From SHZL01 sp031362985 (GTDB taxonomy: Bacteria; Pseudomonadota; Gammaproteobacteria; Xanthomonadales; SZUA-36): a stretch of 64,000 nucleotides of DNA. The notes beneath the pieces are model-generated. The model had not been told where the DNA came from. It saw only the letters and a program-made list of their open reading frames with translations, and ran no database searches. This document shows, piece after piece, positions 33,170-42,097 of this stretch (its first letter is position 1; every line of letters starts with the position of its first letter). Made by a program: the position numbers and the translations under genes. The DNA lies in NCBI GenBank assembly GCA_031362985.1, contig JANLTO010000004.1, forward strand, positions 1 through 64,000. Direction: 5' to 3'.

Positions 33170-34038
33170 ACCGGACCTTTATGCTGATCCTGTTGGTCAT
33201 CGTCGGTGTGCTCGGCCTGACCAGCATGTTTGAGGTGAACGAGACCGAATATGCCATCAAGTTCCAATTGGGGCGCATCGTTGATAGCGATTACCAACCC
33301 GGGCTGCATTTCAAGCTGCCATTCGTCAACAATGTGCGCAAGTTTGACAGGCGCATCCTGACGCTGGATACGCCTTCTGAATCGATGCTGACCTCCGAGC
33401 AGAAATACGTCAACGTCGATTCGTTCGTCAAATGGCGCATCAATGATGTTTCGAAGTTCTACATTTCGACCCAGGGTAATGAAATTCGCGCACTGAGCCG
33501 CCTTGAGCAAATTATCAAGGACCGCATTCGCGCACAAATTGCCAGTCGTACCCTGGTTGAAGTGGTTTCCCAGGAACGGGTTAACATCATGCGCGATATC
33601 CAGATCGCAGCGAACAATGCCACCAACGACGAGTTCGGCATCGAGGTGATTGATGTCCGCATCAAGTCTATCGAACTGCCGGAAGACGTACGTGAATCGG
33701 TGTTCCGTCGCATGGCGACCGATCGCCAGAAAGAGGCTAACCTGCTGCGTTTCCAGGGCCGCGAGGAAGCAGAACGCGTGCGCGCCAATGCGGATCGTGA
33801 AGTTCAGGTCCTGCTGGCGGAATCGGAACGCGACGGTCAGATCATTCGCGGCGCCGGCGATGCTGCCTCGATTGAGATCTATGCCAACGCCTATGGTAAG
33901 GACGAGGAGTTTTTTGCGTTTTATCGGAGTCTGGAGGCGTATAAGAACGCGTTCGGAGAAAACAAGGATGTCATGGTGCTTGATCCTTCTTCCAGCTTTT
34001 TCGACTATTTTGGATCAGACGATGGCCGGAAAAACTAA
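33166..34038 (+). CDS. hflC: Membrane protease regulator HflC
   Basis: Partner of HflK in the FtsH-associated complex. The protein is 290 residues, with an N-terminal membrane anchor (about 5-21, FMLILLVIVGVLGLTSM) and the SPFH domain FEVNETEYAIKFQLGRI. A long helical tail ends near VMVLDPSSSFFDYFG. Its ATG overlaps the hflK stop (ATGA). A DUF2065 gene and purA follow, as in E. coli. Confidence 0.97.
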   Translation: MNRTFMLILLVIVGVLGLTSMFEVNETEYAIKFQLGRIVDSDYQPGLHFKLPFVNNVRKFDRRILTLDTPSESMLTSEQKYVNVDSFVKWRINDVSKFYISTQGNEIRALSRLEQIIKDRIRAQIASRTLVEVVSQERVNIMRDIQIAANNATNDEFGIEVIDVRIKSIELPEDVRESVFRRMATDRQKEANLLRFQGREEAERVRANADREVQVLLAESERDGQIIRGAGDAASIEIYANAYGKDEEFFAFYRSLEAYKNAFGENKDVMVLDPSSSFFDYFGSDDGRKN

Positions 34039-34059
34039 GCTCTCCGGCCGGGAGGGGTG

Positions 34060-34245
34060 ATGCTGCAAGACCTCCTGAGTGCCATTGCGTTGCTGTTGAT
34101 CATTGAAGGATTGGTGCCCGGGATCGCGCCTTCCATGTGGCAGAAATACCTGCGGGAAGTTTCCAGCATGAATCCACGCATGGTCCGGGTTGCTGGTATT
34201 GCCAGCATGCTTGGCGGCGCATTGCTATTGCAGTTCATGCACTGA
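34060..34245 (+). CDS. DUF2065 small membrane protein (YjeT-like)
   Basis: A 61-residue protein with two predicted membrane helices (about 5-19 and 43-59) and the family stretch LLLIIEGLVPGIAPSMWQKY. GGAGG is just upstream, and a GTG at 34057 is an alternative start. It lies between hflC and purA, the usual place for YjeT. Its function is unknown. Confidence 0.9.
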   Translation: MLQDLLSAIALLLIIEGLVPGIAPSMWQKYLREVSSMNPRMVRVAGIASMLGGALLLQFMH

Positions 34246-34299
34246 AAGAATGCGGCCGACCCAGGTTTTGATGCATACACATTCACGAGAGAAGGAATG

Positions 34300-35592
34300 A
34301 TGCATAAGAGTATTGTCGTTCTCGGAACCCAGTGGGGTGACGAGGGTAAGGGAAAAATCGTCGACCTGCTGAGTCACGATGTTGATGCTGTCATCCGCTT
34401 CCAGGGCGGACACAATGCCGGGCACACTCTGGTTATTGATGGCCAGAAAACGGTTTTGCACCTCATCCCGGCGGGTATCCTGCAACCCCGGGCTGAATGT
34501 CTCATTGGTAACGGCGTAGTACTTTCCCTCAAGGCCCTTAAAAAAGAAATCGAAGACCTGGAGTCGCGCGGCGTGGACGTGCGCTCGCGCATTAGCATTT
34601 CACCCGCGTGTGCCATCATCATGCCCTACCACGAAATGCTGGACCGCGCGCGTGAGCAGGCGCGTGGTGCCAATGCCATCGGCACCACCTGCCGGGGCAT
34701 CGGACCTGCCTATGAAGACAAGGTAGCCCGCGTTGGCTTGCGCACTTCGGACTTGCTCAAGCGCGCCACGCTGGAAAGCAAAATCGGCCATGTACTGGAC
34801 TTCCACAATTTTGTGCTGGAGCATCGATTTGGCCTGCAGCCACTTGATGAGAAAGCAGTAGTTGAGGAAGCGCTGGCGCTGGGAGAGTATTTTTCAGGCA
34901 TGGTCACAGACGTTAGCCGGCGGGTGTTCCAGCTACGCCAGGCGGGTAAGCGCATCATGTTCGAGGGTGCCCAGGGCTGTCTGCTGGACATCGACCATGG
35001 CACGTTCCCCTTTGTCACCTCGTCGAACACCACTGTGGGAGGCGTGTGCACCGGTGCGGGTGTCGGCCCGAACGCGATCGATTATGTTCTTGGCATCACC
35101 AAGGCCTATACCACCCGCGTGGGAGGCGGACCCTTTCCCACGGAACTGTTCGACAGCACCGGCAAACACCTGTCCAGCCGGGGAGATGAATTTGGCGCTA
35201 CCACGGGCCGTGCCAGGCGCTGTGGCTGGCTGGACGCGGTTGCCTTGCGGCGCATGGTGGAACTCAATGGCATAGACGGTTTGTGTGTAACCAAGCTGGA
35301 TGTGTTTGATGGCCTCAATGAACTGAAAATTTGCACGGCTTACAAACTGCATGGCGAAGTGCTCGAATCCACCCCGCTGGACAGCGACGACTGGCGGGCG
35401 CTCGAACCGGTCTACCGGAGCTTTCCAGGTTGGCAGGAGAGTTCCCGGGGCGCCACTACCCTGGCGCAACTCCCGGTGAATGCCTGCAACTACATCGAAG
35501 CCATGCAAGAACTATGCGGCGCTCCCATACACCTGGTTTCGACCGGACCGGATCGCAACGAGAACATCATCCTGCAATATCCTTTTGCGTGA
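34300..35592 (+). CDS. purA: Adenylosuccinate synthetase
   Basis: Joins IMP and aspartate using GTP, the first committed step to AMP. The protein is 430 residues. The GTP-binding start LGTQWGDEGKGKIVDLL, FQGGHNAGHT and the loop GRARRCGWLDAV are intact. Two ATGs stand in tandem (34297, 34300), and the second is better spaced from GAGAAGGA. It ends 23 bases before a strong terminator. Confidence 0.98.
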   Translation: MHKSIVVLGTQWGDEGKGKIVDLLSHDVDAVIRFQGGHNAGHTLVIDGQKTVLHLIPAGILQPRAECLIGNGVVLSLKALKKEIEDLESRGVDVRSRISISPACAIIMPYHEMLDRAREQARGANAIGTTCRGIGPAYEDKVARVGLRTSDLLKRATLESKIGHVLDFHNFVLEHRFGLQPLDEKAVVEEALALGEYFSGMVTDVSRRVFQLRQAGKRIMFEGAQGCLLDIDHGTFPFVTSSNTTVGGVCTGAGVGPNAIDYVLGITKAYTTRVGGGPFPTELFDSTGKHLSSRGDEFGATTGRARRCGWLDAVALRRMVELNGIDGLCVTKLDVFDGLNELKICTAYKLHGEVLESTPLDSDDWRALEPVYRSFPGWQESSRGATTLAQLPVNACNYIEAMQELCGAPIHLVSTGPDRNENIILQYPFA

Positions 35593-35615
35593 CCTTAACT
35601 GCTCAGCCCAACAAA

Positions 35616-35646
35616 AAGCCCCGCAAGCGGGGCTTCAGTTTTTTCG
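35616..35646. terminator. Bidirectional intrinsic terminator after purA and tRNA-Leu
   Basis: The stem AAGCCCCG (35616-35623) and CGGGGCTT (35628-35635) closes a CAAG loop. A T-run (TTTTTT at 35639-35644) follows on the plus strand. On the minus strand the mirrored stem runs into TTTTT, so it can also end tRNA-Leu. The 35593-35979 gap holds this, tRNA-Leu and the rnr promoter region only. Confidence 0.9.
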
Positions 35647-35692
35647 GGTGCGCTCCAGGGCTTACGCAACCCGCACGTGTCCTTGTAGAATT

Positions 35693-35779
35693 TGGTGCCC
35701 AGAAGAGGACTTGAACCTCCACTACCTTTCGATAACTAGCACCTGAAGCTAGCGCGTCTACCAATTCCGCCATCTGGGC
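35693..35779 (-). tRNA. tRNA-Leu (CAG)
   Basis: On the minus strand the acceptor GCCCAGA/TCTGGGC pairs fully and CCA is encoded. The anticodon stem CTAGC/GCTAG encloses TTCAGGT, giving anticodon CAG for CUG codons. A long variable arm is present, as expected for a class II leucine tRNA. A tRNA-Leu at this spot near rnr also occurs in Pseudomonas. Confidence 0.97.
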
Positions 35780-35979
35780 ATAACAGGCAATTAGAATCTC
35801 ACTGCCTGACAATGGTTCGAGCGCTCAAGAAGGCGTGTTTCGAACCGGTGCGTACTGTAGTGACAACTGTCCGGTGTGTCAACTTTGGCCGGTCCATTGC
35901 CCGCCATGCCAGAGCAGAGCGATTTGGGCTCTGGCAGGGTAGGGAATAACGTTACAATAGCAAATCCACCCGACGAGCA

Positions 35980-38151
35980 ATGTATTCCATGGCAGCAGGC
36001 AAATCCCCACTCCCGGAGCAAGCGACCACGGGCCGTATCGATGCCTCGGCGCCGGAGCGCCAGGCGATCATCGACCTGCTTGAAGACCACGGCCGCCCGC
36101 TAAAACGTAAAGACTTGTTTCTGCGTTTGGGCGTAGAGAGTGCCGAGAGCCGCGAAATCATGCGCCGCAGGCTCAAGGCCATGTTGCGTGACGGGCAGTT
36201 GGTGAAAAATCGCCGCAATGCCTACGGCTTGCCGGAGAAGATGGACCTGGTGCGGGGCCGCATCAGCGCCCACCGGGACGGCTTCGGCTTTGTCATTCCG
36301 GAAAGCGGTGAACCCGATCTTTATCTGTCCCCGCGCCAGATGAAGCAGGTCTTGCACGGTGATCGTGTGCTTGCCTGCATCACCGGAATTGACGATCGCG
36401 GCCGGCGTGAAGGTGCAATTACCGAAGTGCTGGAGCGTGCTCATCAGAAAATCGTTGGCCGGTTCGTGCAAGAAAGCGGCGTGGCCCTGGTGGTACCGGA
36501 TGATCCGCGCATCAACCAGGACGTGTTGATTCCCTTGGGAGATACATTGGGAGCGCGACCGGGGCAGATCGTGGTTGCCCGCATCGTCAAACCGCCGGCC
36601 GAGCGCCAACCGCCGGTGGGGGAAGTAGTGGAAATCCTGGGTGAAAGCGGCGCACCCGGCATGGCGACCGAGATAGCCATCAGGAATTTCGATCTGCCAC
36701 ACATCTGGCCCCAGGGTGTCGAACTGGAAGCGGGGTCTTTTGGTCCGGACGTAACGGCAGGAATGTCCGCCGGTCGGCGGGACTTGCGTGACCTGGCACT
36801 GGTCACCATTGACGGCGCCGATGCGCGCGACTTCGACGATGCCGTGTTTGCGCAAAAACGCGACAATGGCTGGCGCCTGGTGGTAGCGATTGCAGATGTT
36901 TCGAGCTACGTCAGTCACGGAACTTTGCTCGACGATGAAGCAAAAAACCGCGCAACCTCGGTGTATTTTCCAGGTCGGGTCATTCCCATGTTGCCGGAAG
37001 CGCTGTCCAATGGATTGTGTTCCCTCAATCCCGGCGTTGATCGCCTGTGTCTCGTGTGCGACATGTCAATCAATGCCGATGGCAAGGTAACACGCTCGCG
37101 GTTCGACTCAGCAGTGATGCGCTCGCAGGCGCGTTTGACCTACAACGAAGTATGGCAGTGGTTGATCAACGGTGAGCAGGATATTCGCGCGGGCAAACCA
37201 CAGGTTTCGACATCACTACGTGACCTGTACAGCCTGTACAAGGCCTTACGCAAGGCCCGCACCCGCCGCGGCGCCATCGACTTTGAAGGCACCGAGGTGC
37301 AGTTCGTGTTTGACGAACGCGGCGCCGTGGCAGATATCCTGCCTTACCAGCGCAACGATGCACACATGCTGATCGAGGAATGCATGATCAGCGCAAACGT
37401 CGAGGCGGCAAAATTTGCATTGCAGCATGAGATTCCAGCGCCATTTCGCAACCATGAGCCGCCACAGGAGGGCAAGGTCGAAAGCCTGGAGCAGTTCCTG
37501 AGCGGCCTGGGCATCCGCACAACCTGGAAAGTCCGTCCGGAACCCCGTGATTTCGCACTGATCGTGCAGCAAATCAAGGGACGCGAAGACGAAGCCCTGA
37601 TAATGGCTGTGCTGCTGCGCACGCAGAGCCTGGCCAGTTACCAGGAAACCAATTCAGGTCATTTTGGCCTTGCGCTGGAAGCCTATGCGCATTTCACGTC
37701 ACCCATCCGTCGCTATCCCGATCTGCTGGTGCATCGTGCCATCCATCATGTGTTGAAAAACAGGACTGCCCAAGGGTATGTCTATTCCAGGCCCGAAATC
37801 GTCAAGCTCAGCGAACACAGCTCGCACTGTTCGCGCCGTGCAGATGAAGCTGAGTGGGACGTGGATGAACGTCTGAAATGTTTCTACATGAAACAGCATA
37901 TAGGCGAAGAATTCACTGGCCAGGTTACCGGAGTGACCTCGTTTGGCCTGTTTGTAGAACTCAGTAAAACCCGGGTGAGCGGCCTGATCCACATAACTTC
38001 CCTGCCCAATGATTACTATCATTTTGACCCCGTGGCCCACCGCCTGACCGGTGGCCGCTCGGGCCGTGTATTCCAACTGGCGCAAAAGCTCAACGTGCGC
38101 CTCGTTGCCGTCAGCCTGGATGACCGGAAAATTGACTTCAAGCTGGCTTAA
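35980..38151 (+). CDS. rnr: Ribonuclease R
   Basis: Processive 3'-5' exoribonuclease that can unwind structured RNA. The 723-residue protein has an N-terminal winged helix (about 25-80), cold-shock domains, the catalytic RNB domain with the metal-binding TIDGADARDFDDAVFAQ segment, and a C-terminal S1 domain (GEEFTGQVTGVTSFGLFVEL). It stops at DDRKIDFKLA, so the long lysine-rich tail of E. coli RNase R (813 residues) is absent. The start (ATG 35980 or 35989) has no strong ribosome site. rlmB follows, as in E. coli. Confidence 0.96.
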   Translation: MYSMAAGKSPLPEQATTGRIDASAPERQAIIDLLEDHGRPLKRKDLFLRLGVESAESREIMRRRLKAMLRDGQLVKNRRNAYGLPEKMDLVRGRISAHRDGFGFVIPESGEPDLYLSPRQMKQVLHGDRVLACITGIDDRGRREGAITEVLERAHQKIVGRFVQESGVALVVPDDPRINQDVLIPLGDTLGARPGQIVVARIVKPPAERQPPVGEVVEILGESGAPGMATEIAIRNFDLPHIWPQGVELEAGSFGPDVTAGMSAGRRDLRDLALVTIDGADARDFDDAVFAQKRDNGWRLVVAIADVSSYVSHGTLLDDEAKNRATSVYFPGRVIPMLPEALSNGLCSLNPGVDRLCLVCDMSINADGKVTRSRFDSAVMRSQARLTYNEVWQWLINGEQDIRAGKPQVSTSLRDLYSLYKALRKARTRRGAIDFEGTEVQFVFDERGAVADILPYQRNDAHMLIEECMISANVEAAKFALQHEIPAPFRNHEPPQEGKVESLEQFLSGLGIRTTWKVRPEPRDFALIVQQIKGREDEALIMAVLLRTQSLASYQETNSGHFGLALEAYAHFTSPIRRYPDLLVHRAIHHVLKNRTAQGYVYSRPEIVKLSEHSSHCSRRADEAEWDVDERLKCFYMKQHIGEEFTGQVTGVTSFGLFVELSKTRVSGLIHITSLPNDYYHFDPVAHRLTGGRSGRVFQLAQKLNVRLVAVSLDDRKIDFKLA

Positions 38152-38169
38152 GGTCCAACTCGAGGCATC

Positions 38170-38964
38170 GTGAGCACAAGCAAAAACACCAACTCCGAAC
38201 ACTTGCTCATCGGTATTCACCCGGTGGCCGCGGCTCTCAGCGCATCGCCTGAGCTGCTTGTACGGCTGGTTATTGCGCAGGAATCCGCGAATCCACGCGT
38301 ACTGGAACTGGAACAGCAGGCGCGCACCCTTGGCATAAAGGTGGAGCGCCATCCGCGGTCTTTCCTCGACCGGCGCAGCGACGGTGAGCGGCACCAGGAC
38401 GTACTGGCCGATTTCACCGCAAACAATATCTGGGCCGAACGTGACCTCGATAGACTGCTCGCGGCCATTACCGGCCCTGCTCTGATCCTGGTGCTGGATG
38501 GTGTTCAGGACCCGCATAACTTCGGCGCCTGCCTGCGCACGGCAGAGGCGGCCGGGGTACACCTGGTGATCGTTCCCAAAGACCGGTCCGCTGCACTTTC
38601 GCCGGTGGCGCGACGTGCGGCTTCAGGGGCTGCAGAAATCATAGATATTGTCAGCGTGACCAACCTCGCCCGCGTGTTGCGTAAACTGAAGGATCAGGGC
38701 ATCTGGCTGACCGCCGCTACCGACCAGGCTGAGAAGTCACTGTATGCCAGCGATTTGACCGGTCCCATGGCCATGGTCATGGGCGGCGAAGGGCAGGGCA
38801 TACGGCGTTTGACCGAAGAATTGTGCGATTACCATGTGCGCATTCCCATGCTCGGCACGGTCAGCAGCCTGAACGTCTCGGTCGCAACCGCTGTCTGCAT
38901 TTACGAAATTCTCCGGCAAAGATTCGTCGCGCCCGTGCATGATGGATCAGAGGCCCCTTGGTGA
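38170..38964 (+). CDS. rlmB: 23S rRNA (guanosine-2'-O) methyltransferase
   Basis: SPOUT-class enzyme that methylates G2251 of 23S rRNA. The protein is 264 residues. An N-terminal substrate-binding domain (LLIGIHPVAAAL) is followed by the knotted core: VLDGVQDPHNFGACLRTAEA, VMGGEGQGIRRL and IPMLGTVSSLNVSVATAV. The start is GTG at 38170. It ends inside the start of a deaminase gene. Confidence 0.97.
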   Translation: MSTSKNTNSEHLLIGIHPVAAALSASPELLVRLVIAQESANPRVLELEQQARTLGIKVERHPRSFLDRRSDGERHQDVLADFTANNIWAERDLDRLLAAITGPALILVLDGVQDPHNFGACLRTAEAAGVHLVIVPKDRSAALSPVARRAASGAAEIIDIVSVTNLARVLRKLKDQGIWLTAATDQAEKSLYASDLTGPMAMVMGGEGQGIRRLTEELCDYHVRIPMLGTVSSLNVSVATAVCIYEILRQRFVAPVHDGSEAPW

Positions 38965-39563
38965 AGTTGCAGCAGCAATGCGAGCTCATCTTGCCCGGCT
39001 GGGTGGATGATTTCGTCAGTGACTGGCTGAGCCAACCCGCTGCGGGATTGGTTACTGTCGAACAACGTATGCGCCTGGCGATTGCGCTGGCGGCTCAGAA
39101 TGTATGCAACCAGACCGGTGGGCCATTCGGCGCCATTGTGGTGGCGCACGATACGGGTACGCTGGTGGGCGCTGGTGTCAATCTTGTCACCAGTTTGCGC
39201 CTGTCCATGGCTCATGCCGAGATCGTGGCTCTGAGCCTGGCCCAACGAGCGCTTGACTCCTGGGACCTGGGAAGCATGGGCGACATGCAACTGGTCACTT
39301 CCTGTGAGCCGTGCGCCATGTGCTTCGGCGCTGTACCGTGGTCCGGCGTGAGCAGCATCGCATGCGGTGCGCGCAGGCAGGATGCGGCGGCTGCGGGCTT
39401 CGATGAGGGTGACAAACCACTGGACTGGGCTGCTTCCTTGCAGAAACGTGGTATCGCGGTCACACGGGATATTTTGCGTAGCGACGCGGCGCGGGTCCTG
39501 CGCGACTATGCTGACCAGGCAGGCGCCATATACAATCCCGGAAAATCTTCCCCATTGCCTTGA
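38961..39563 (+). CDS. CMP/dCMP-type nucleoside or base deaminase
   Basis: About 200 residues with the zinc motifs of the cytidine/guanine deaminase fold: AHAEIVAL and TSCEPCAMCFGAVPWSG. These resemble guanine deaminase or TadA-related enzymes more than cytidine deaminase. The substrate is not certain. The GTG at 38961 overlaps the rlmB stop (GTGA), and CAGAGG lies seven bases upstream. TadA itself starts differently and carries a different core, so tRNA specificity is not claimed. Confidence 0.87.
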   Translation: MKLQQQCELILPGWVDDFVSDWLSQPAAGLVTVEQRMRLAIALAAQNVCNQTGGPFGAIVVAHDTGTLVGAGVNLVTSLRLSMAHAEIVALSLAQRALDSWDLGSMGDMQLVTSCEPCAMCFGAVPWSGVSSIACGARRQDAAAAGFDEGDKPLDWAASLQKRGIAVTRDILRSDAARVLRDYADQAGAIYNPGKSSPLP

Positions 39564-39600
39564 CGGAAGTGCCGCTGCGGCTTCCAGGCAGCAGGTTCGC

Positions 39601-40242
39601 TTATCCCTGGCCGGACAACTCCGCCCGCAGATTATCCAGGTAATTCCGCATCAGGCTGGCGCGGCGTTCCGCCTCAGCCCGCCCGGCGGAGGTCTGCATG
39701 GTCGCGGGCAGTCGCAACAGCTTGGCGTAAAAGTGATCCAGCGTGTATCTGGAATCATCCGGCTCACGCGTATCGCAAAAAGGATCGATGAGGCTGAACA
39801 GGGGCCGGTTCAGGCGGCCTCCAACCAGCAGGCAGCGGGCAATGCCAATGGCGCCCAGCGAATCAAGGCGGTCGCCATCCTGTACGACCCGGGCTTCAAG
39901 AGAGCGGGTTGGAACTGCGGCAGAATAGCTGTGGGCTTCAATCGCATGATAGACATCAGCCAGCCATTCCTGCGGATAATCAATGCCGTCGAGAAAGTCG
40001 ACCGCAGCCTTGGCAGCTAGCTTGGAGCCCTGGGCCCGCCAGGGGCTGTCTTTGGCCACCGCTACGCAGTCATGCAGCCACGCGGCCGGTAGCGTAATCC
40101 AGGGGTTGGCATCCTCGGAACGCGTGAGCGCCGCGACATTGGTCACGACCCGGGTCACGTGGCTGATGTCGTGGGCCGCGTCAGCAGCCTCTACTGCAGT
40201 CATGAAATCGCGGCAGCGATCCTGCAACTTCTCGAGCGTCAT
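39601..40242 (-). CDS. HD-domain phosphohydrolase (YedJ-like)
   Basis: A 213-residue metal-dependent hydrolase. The HD pattern is HDISHVTRV, WLHDCVAV and the DGDRLDSLGAIGIAR aspartate. Its substrate is unknown. The ATG at 40242 sits on the rluB stop (overlapping), so the pair is coupled. It ends the minus-strand block scpA-scpB-rluB-HD, convergent with the deaminase. Confidence 0.88.
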   Translation of the reverse strand: MTLEKLQDRCRDFMTAVEAADAAHDISHVTRVVTNVAALTRSEDANPWITLPAAWLHDCVAVAKDSPWRAQGSKLAAKAAVDFLDGIDYPQEWLADVYHAIEAHSYSAAVPTRSLEARVVQDGDRLDSLGAIGIARCLLVGGRLNRPLFSLIDPFCDTREPDDSRYTLDHFYAKLLRLPATMQTSAGRAEAERRASLMRNYLDNLRAELSGQG

Positions 40243-41396
40243 CAACGACCGGTCTTTTTGGTGCGCGAAGGAATGCGTCGGCCCGGACCTGCGGGTGAGC
40301 CGGGTTTGCTACCCGGGCGTGCACTTCGCGGCATAGCCGGTTTTGTCGTTCTGGCAGCCGTTCTTGCTGCAGGTGCATCCCGTTTGTTTGTTCGTTGCGC
40401 TGGCTTATAGGTACGGGCAGCCGGTTTGGTGGCGTGGCTGCCACCGTGTTTCCGGCCCGCCTTGCCACGCTCCCTGACTGGCTCCAGCTTCAGTGGCGCC
40501 GCTGCCGCAGACAGTTTGACATCATGGCGCAGAATCCTGTGATCACGCCCAGTCACTTCCGCAAATCGGCCAACTTTTAATCCCTTGGGCAGCCGGGCAG
40601 CGCCGTAGCGCACGCGTTTCAAACGGCTGACCATGCAACCTACTGACTCCCACAAGCGCCGCACCTCGCGATTGCGGCCCTCAAGCAGGGTTACCTGGAA
40701 CCATTGGTTGCCAGTCGCGCTGGGCATGCGCTGGATATCGCTGAAGCGGGCATGGCCATCGTCCAAAGCAACGCCTTCTTTCAGCTGGTCCACCTGTTCG
40801 TCGCTGACCATGCCACGAATGCGGCACACGTACTCGCGATCGACCTGGTTCGACGGGTGCATCAAGGCATTGGCGAGTTCACCATCCGTGGTCAGCAACA
40901 GCAGGCCCGTGGTGTTGATATCCAGCCGCCCGACGGCCACCCAGCGGGCATTCTCTACCCAGGGCATGTGGTCGAATACGGTCGGCCTGCCATCCGGATC
41001 GCTGCGGGTGGTGACTTCCCCTTCCGGCTTGTTGTAAATGAGGGTGCGGTGTTCCGCTATCGCAGCGGTGACCTGCCATTCCTGGTCGCGAAACTGGATG
41101 CGGTCGCCGGGTTTAACGGCGCGGCCCAACTCCGCCTTGCTGCCGTTGACCAGCACGGCGCCTTCGGTAATCTGTTTTTCTATGGAACGGCGTGAGCCTA
41201 ATCCCGCACCCGCCATGACTTTATGCAAGCGCTCCGTGCCTGGTTCGGTCTTGAGTTCGGTTCCAGGTTTTGCCCGGGGTTCAGTTCCGGGGTTGGCTTT
41301 CGGCCTGGTCTTAGCCTGGGTCCGGGGCTTGGGCCCAGGCGGCGAAGATGGGGCATTCTCACGGCTTTCCTTGCCGGGTCGGCGGGTATTTTTCAC
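40242..41396 (-). CDS. rluB: 23S rRNA pseudouridine 2605 synthase
   Basis: Makes pseudouridine in the peptidyl-transferase region of 23S rRNA. The 384-residue protein has an S4 RNA-binding domain (about 58-105) and a synthase domain with the catalytic aspartate in VGRLDINTTGLLLLTTDG. Long basic, Pro/Ala/Lys-rich tails lie at both ends, and the first 55 residues contain repeats of PGTE. The neighbour scpB overlaps by four bases (ATGA). RluE/RluF are relatives, but the context with scpB points to RluB. Confidence 0.94.
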   Translation of the reverse strand: MKNTRRPGKESRENAPSSPPGPKPRTQAKTRPKANPGTEPRAKPGTELKTEPGTERLHKVMAGAGLGSRRSIEKQITEGAVLVNGSKAELGRAVKPGDRIQFRDQEWQVTAAIAEHRTLIYNKPEGEVTTRSDPDGRPTVFDHMPWVENARWVAVGRLDINTTGLLLLTTDGELANALMHPSNQVDREYVCRIRGMVSDEQVDQLKEGVALDDGHARFSDIQRMPSATGNQWFQVTLLEGRNREVRRLWESVGCMVSRLKRVRYGAARLPKGLKVGRFAEVTGRDHRILRHDVKLSAAAAPLKLEPVRERGKAGRKHGGSHATKPAARTYKPAQRTNKRDAPAARTAARTTKPAMPRSARPGSKPGSPAGPGRRIPSRTKKTGR

Positions 41397-42097
41397 GAAT
41401 TGGACTCGCCGCTATCTTCAGGCTCTTCGATGTGGCTTGCATGGCCATGATCAGCAAGTTCGTTGGGTTCGGATTCACTTTCCGGCGTGCCCGGGTCGAA
41501 ATCCAGTTCCGGCTCCAGGGTTTCCATGTCGCGAATTTCCGCCAGGGTCGGAAGCTCGTCCAGCGTGTTCAGGTTGAAGTAATCCAGAAAGGCCCTGGTT
41601 GTGCCGAACAGAGCCGGCTTGCCGGGCACATCACGGTGCCCGACCACGCGAATCCACTCCCTTTCCTGCAAGGTGCGGATGATGTTGGAGCGCACTGAAA
41701 CGCCACGCACTTCTTCGATCTCTCCGCGGGTAATGGGTTGACGGTAGGCGATCATCGCCAGTGTTTCCAGCAAGGCGCGCGAGTAGCGCTGCGGCCGTTC
41801 TTCCCACAATCTGGATATCCACGGGAGCAGGGACGGGCGAGTTTGCAGGCGGTAACCTGAAGCGACTTCAACCAGCTCAATGCCGCGGCCGGCGAGATCT
41901 CCCTTTAGTTCGTCCAATGCTTTGCTGATCTGTTCCATGCTGTAGGCCTCGTCGGCAGCGAACAGCGATACCAACTGATTCGCGCTGAGGGGCCCGCCGG
42001 CCGCCAGCAGCAGGGCTTCGATGATGTGCTTCAATGGCGGCGTCGAGTCAGTGTCGTCCGACACGGAAATATCTCTGGCGGAATCAGTGTTATTCAA
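41393..42097 (-). CDS. scpB: Segregation and condensation protein B
   Basis: Winged-helix accessory of the SMC-ScpAB condensin. The protein is 234 residues, with the core LKHIIEALLLAAGGPLSAN and the second winged helix ETLAMIAYRQPITRGEIEEV. The acidic C-terminal tail (about 190-234) is long. It overlaps scpA by eight bases and rluB by four. Smc is also in the window (44940-48434), giving the complete Smc-ScpAB set together with scpA. Confidence 0.95.
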   Translation of the reverse strand: MNNTDSARDISVSDDTDSTPPLKHIIEALLLAAGGPLSANQLVSLFAADEAYSMEQISKALDELKGDLAGRGIELVEVASGYRLQTRPSLLPWISRLWEERPQRYSRALLETLAMIAYRQPITRGEIEEVRGVSVRSNIIRTLQEREWIRVVGHRDVPGKPALFGTTRAFLDYFNLNTLDELPTLAEIRDMETLEPELDFDPGTPESESEPNELADHGHASHIEEPEDSGESNS

